NCBI GenBank assembly: GCA_910588855.1
Contig: CAJUSR010000027.1
Span: 1-50,097 of the forward strand
Direction of reading: 5' to 3'
DNA: 50,097 nucleotides
From: an uncultured Kineothrix sp.
Lineage (GTDB): Bacteria > Bacillota > Clostridia > Lachnospirales > Lachnospiraceae
Each line of letters opens with the position of its first letter. Position 1 is the stretch's first letter. Both the position numbers and the translations under genes were made by a program. Positions 50,056-50,097 of this stretch are shown here, piece by piece. The notes below the pieces were generated by a model. The model saw only the letters and a program-made list of their open reading frames with translations. It ran no database searches and was not told the DNA's origin.

Positions 50056-50097
50056 TAAAGTGTGTAAGTTACCGGTAACAAAAACTTACGCACTTTA
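50056..50097. repeat. inverted repeat at the window end
   Basis: TAAAGTGTGTAAG pairs with CTTACGCACTTTA (one mismatch) around a perfect inner palindrome GTTACCGGTAAC (50069-50080). It may be a terminator-less hairpin or the end of a repeat element that continues outside. Bases 49954-50055 show nothing else. Confidence 0.6.

Overview
The window reads as chromosomal DNA of a low-to-medium GC Firmicute, most likely a gut Lachnospiraceae-type clostridium (inference). The support is the strong AGGAGG ribosome sites, the infC-rpmI-rplT operon behind an L20-type leader, a T-box ahead of threonyl-tRNA synthetase, DUF1540 and C_GCAxxG_C_C proteins, and the many dispersed hairpin repeats between genes. 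No rRNA, CRISPR array or intact transposase was seen. One tRNA is present, a proline tRNA with the unusual anticodon AGG.

Layout. 1-4.05 kb: a terminator, a 260-bp palindromic element, then a two-gene module (small EACC1-like membrane-segment protein plus a TPR-CHAT caspase-like protease) closed by a terminator. 4.1-6.6 kb: a compact OpuC-type osmoprotectant ABC transporter. 6.6-11.1 kb: a methyl-accepting chemotaxis protein, a DUF362 protein and xylulokinase. 11.1-13.5 kb: a wrecked rifampin ADP-ribosyltransferase (arr) gene, a TetR regulator whose 3' end is a 20-bp tandem repeat, and a small membrane protein. 14-20 kb: an XRE/desulfoferrodoxin fusion, an ABM-like protein with a WYL regulator, and a chemoreceptor translationally coupled to a sugar-binding lipoprotein. 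20-22.7 kb: an accessory patch with a broken PIN toxin, an intact Phd-Doc toxin-antitoxin pair, a truncated antitoxin-like ORF and a 5'-truncated tyrosine recombinase. 23-39 kb: mostly housekeeping (SEC-C protein, C_GCAxxG_C_C protein, T-box/thrS, GT-C glycosyltransferase, infC-rpmI-rplT, pepD, AI-2E-type permease, tRNA-Pro, alpha/beta hydrolase, RlmD-like rRNA methyltransferase). 39-50 kb: a second accessory zone rich in regulators: two XRE operons, two MerR/GyrI regulators with 19-bp-spacer promoters, a BtrH-like protein, a serine hydrolase and a fragment of a second copy, HxlR, MarR-flavodoxin with clear operators, a GNAT and a Cdd1-type protein.

The strongest themes for a second look are: (1) the EACC1-like/TPR-CHAT pair, a probable conflict (defence or cell-suicide) module; (2) several families of short palindromic repeats that sit exactly at the T-tract of intrinsic terminators, and another family that has broken at least two genes (arr and a PIN toxin); (3) an XRE regulator fused to a desulfoferrodoxin-like domain that lacks one iron ligand; (4) purine-rich coding minisatellites with 20, 36 and 45-bp periods. 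All functional names come from sequence motifs and memory of families; no searches were run.
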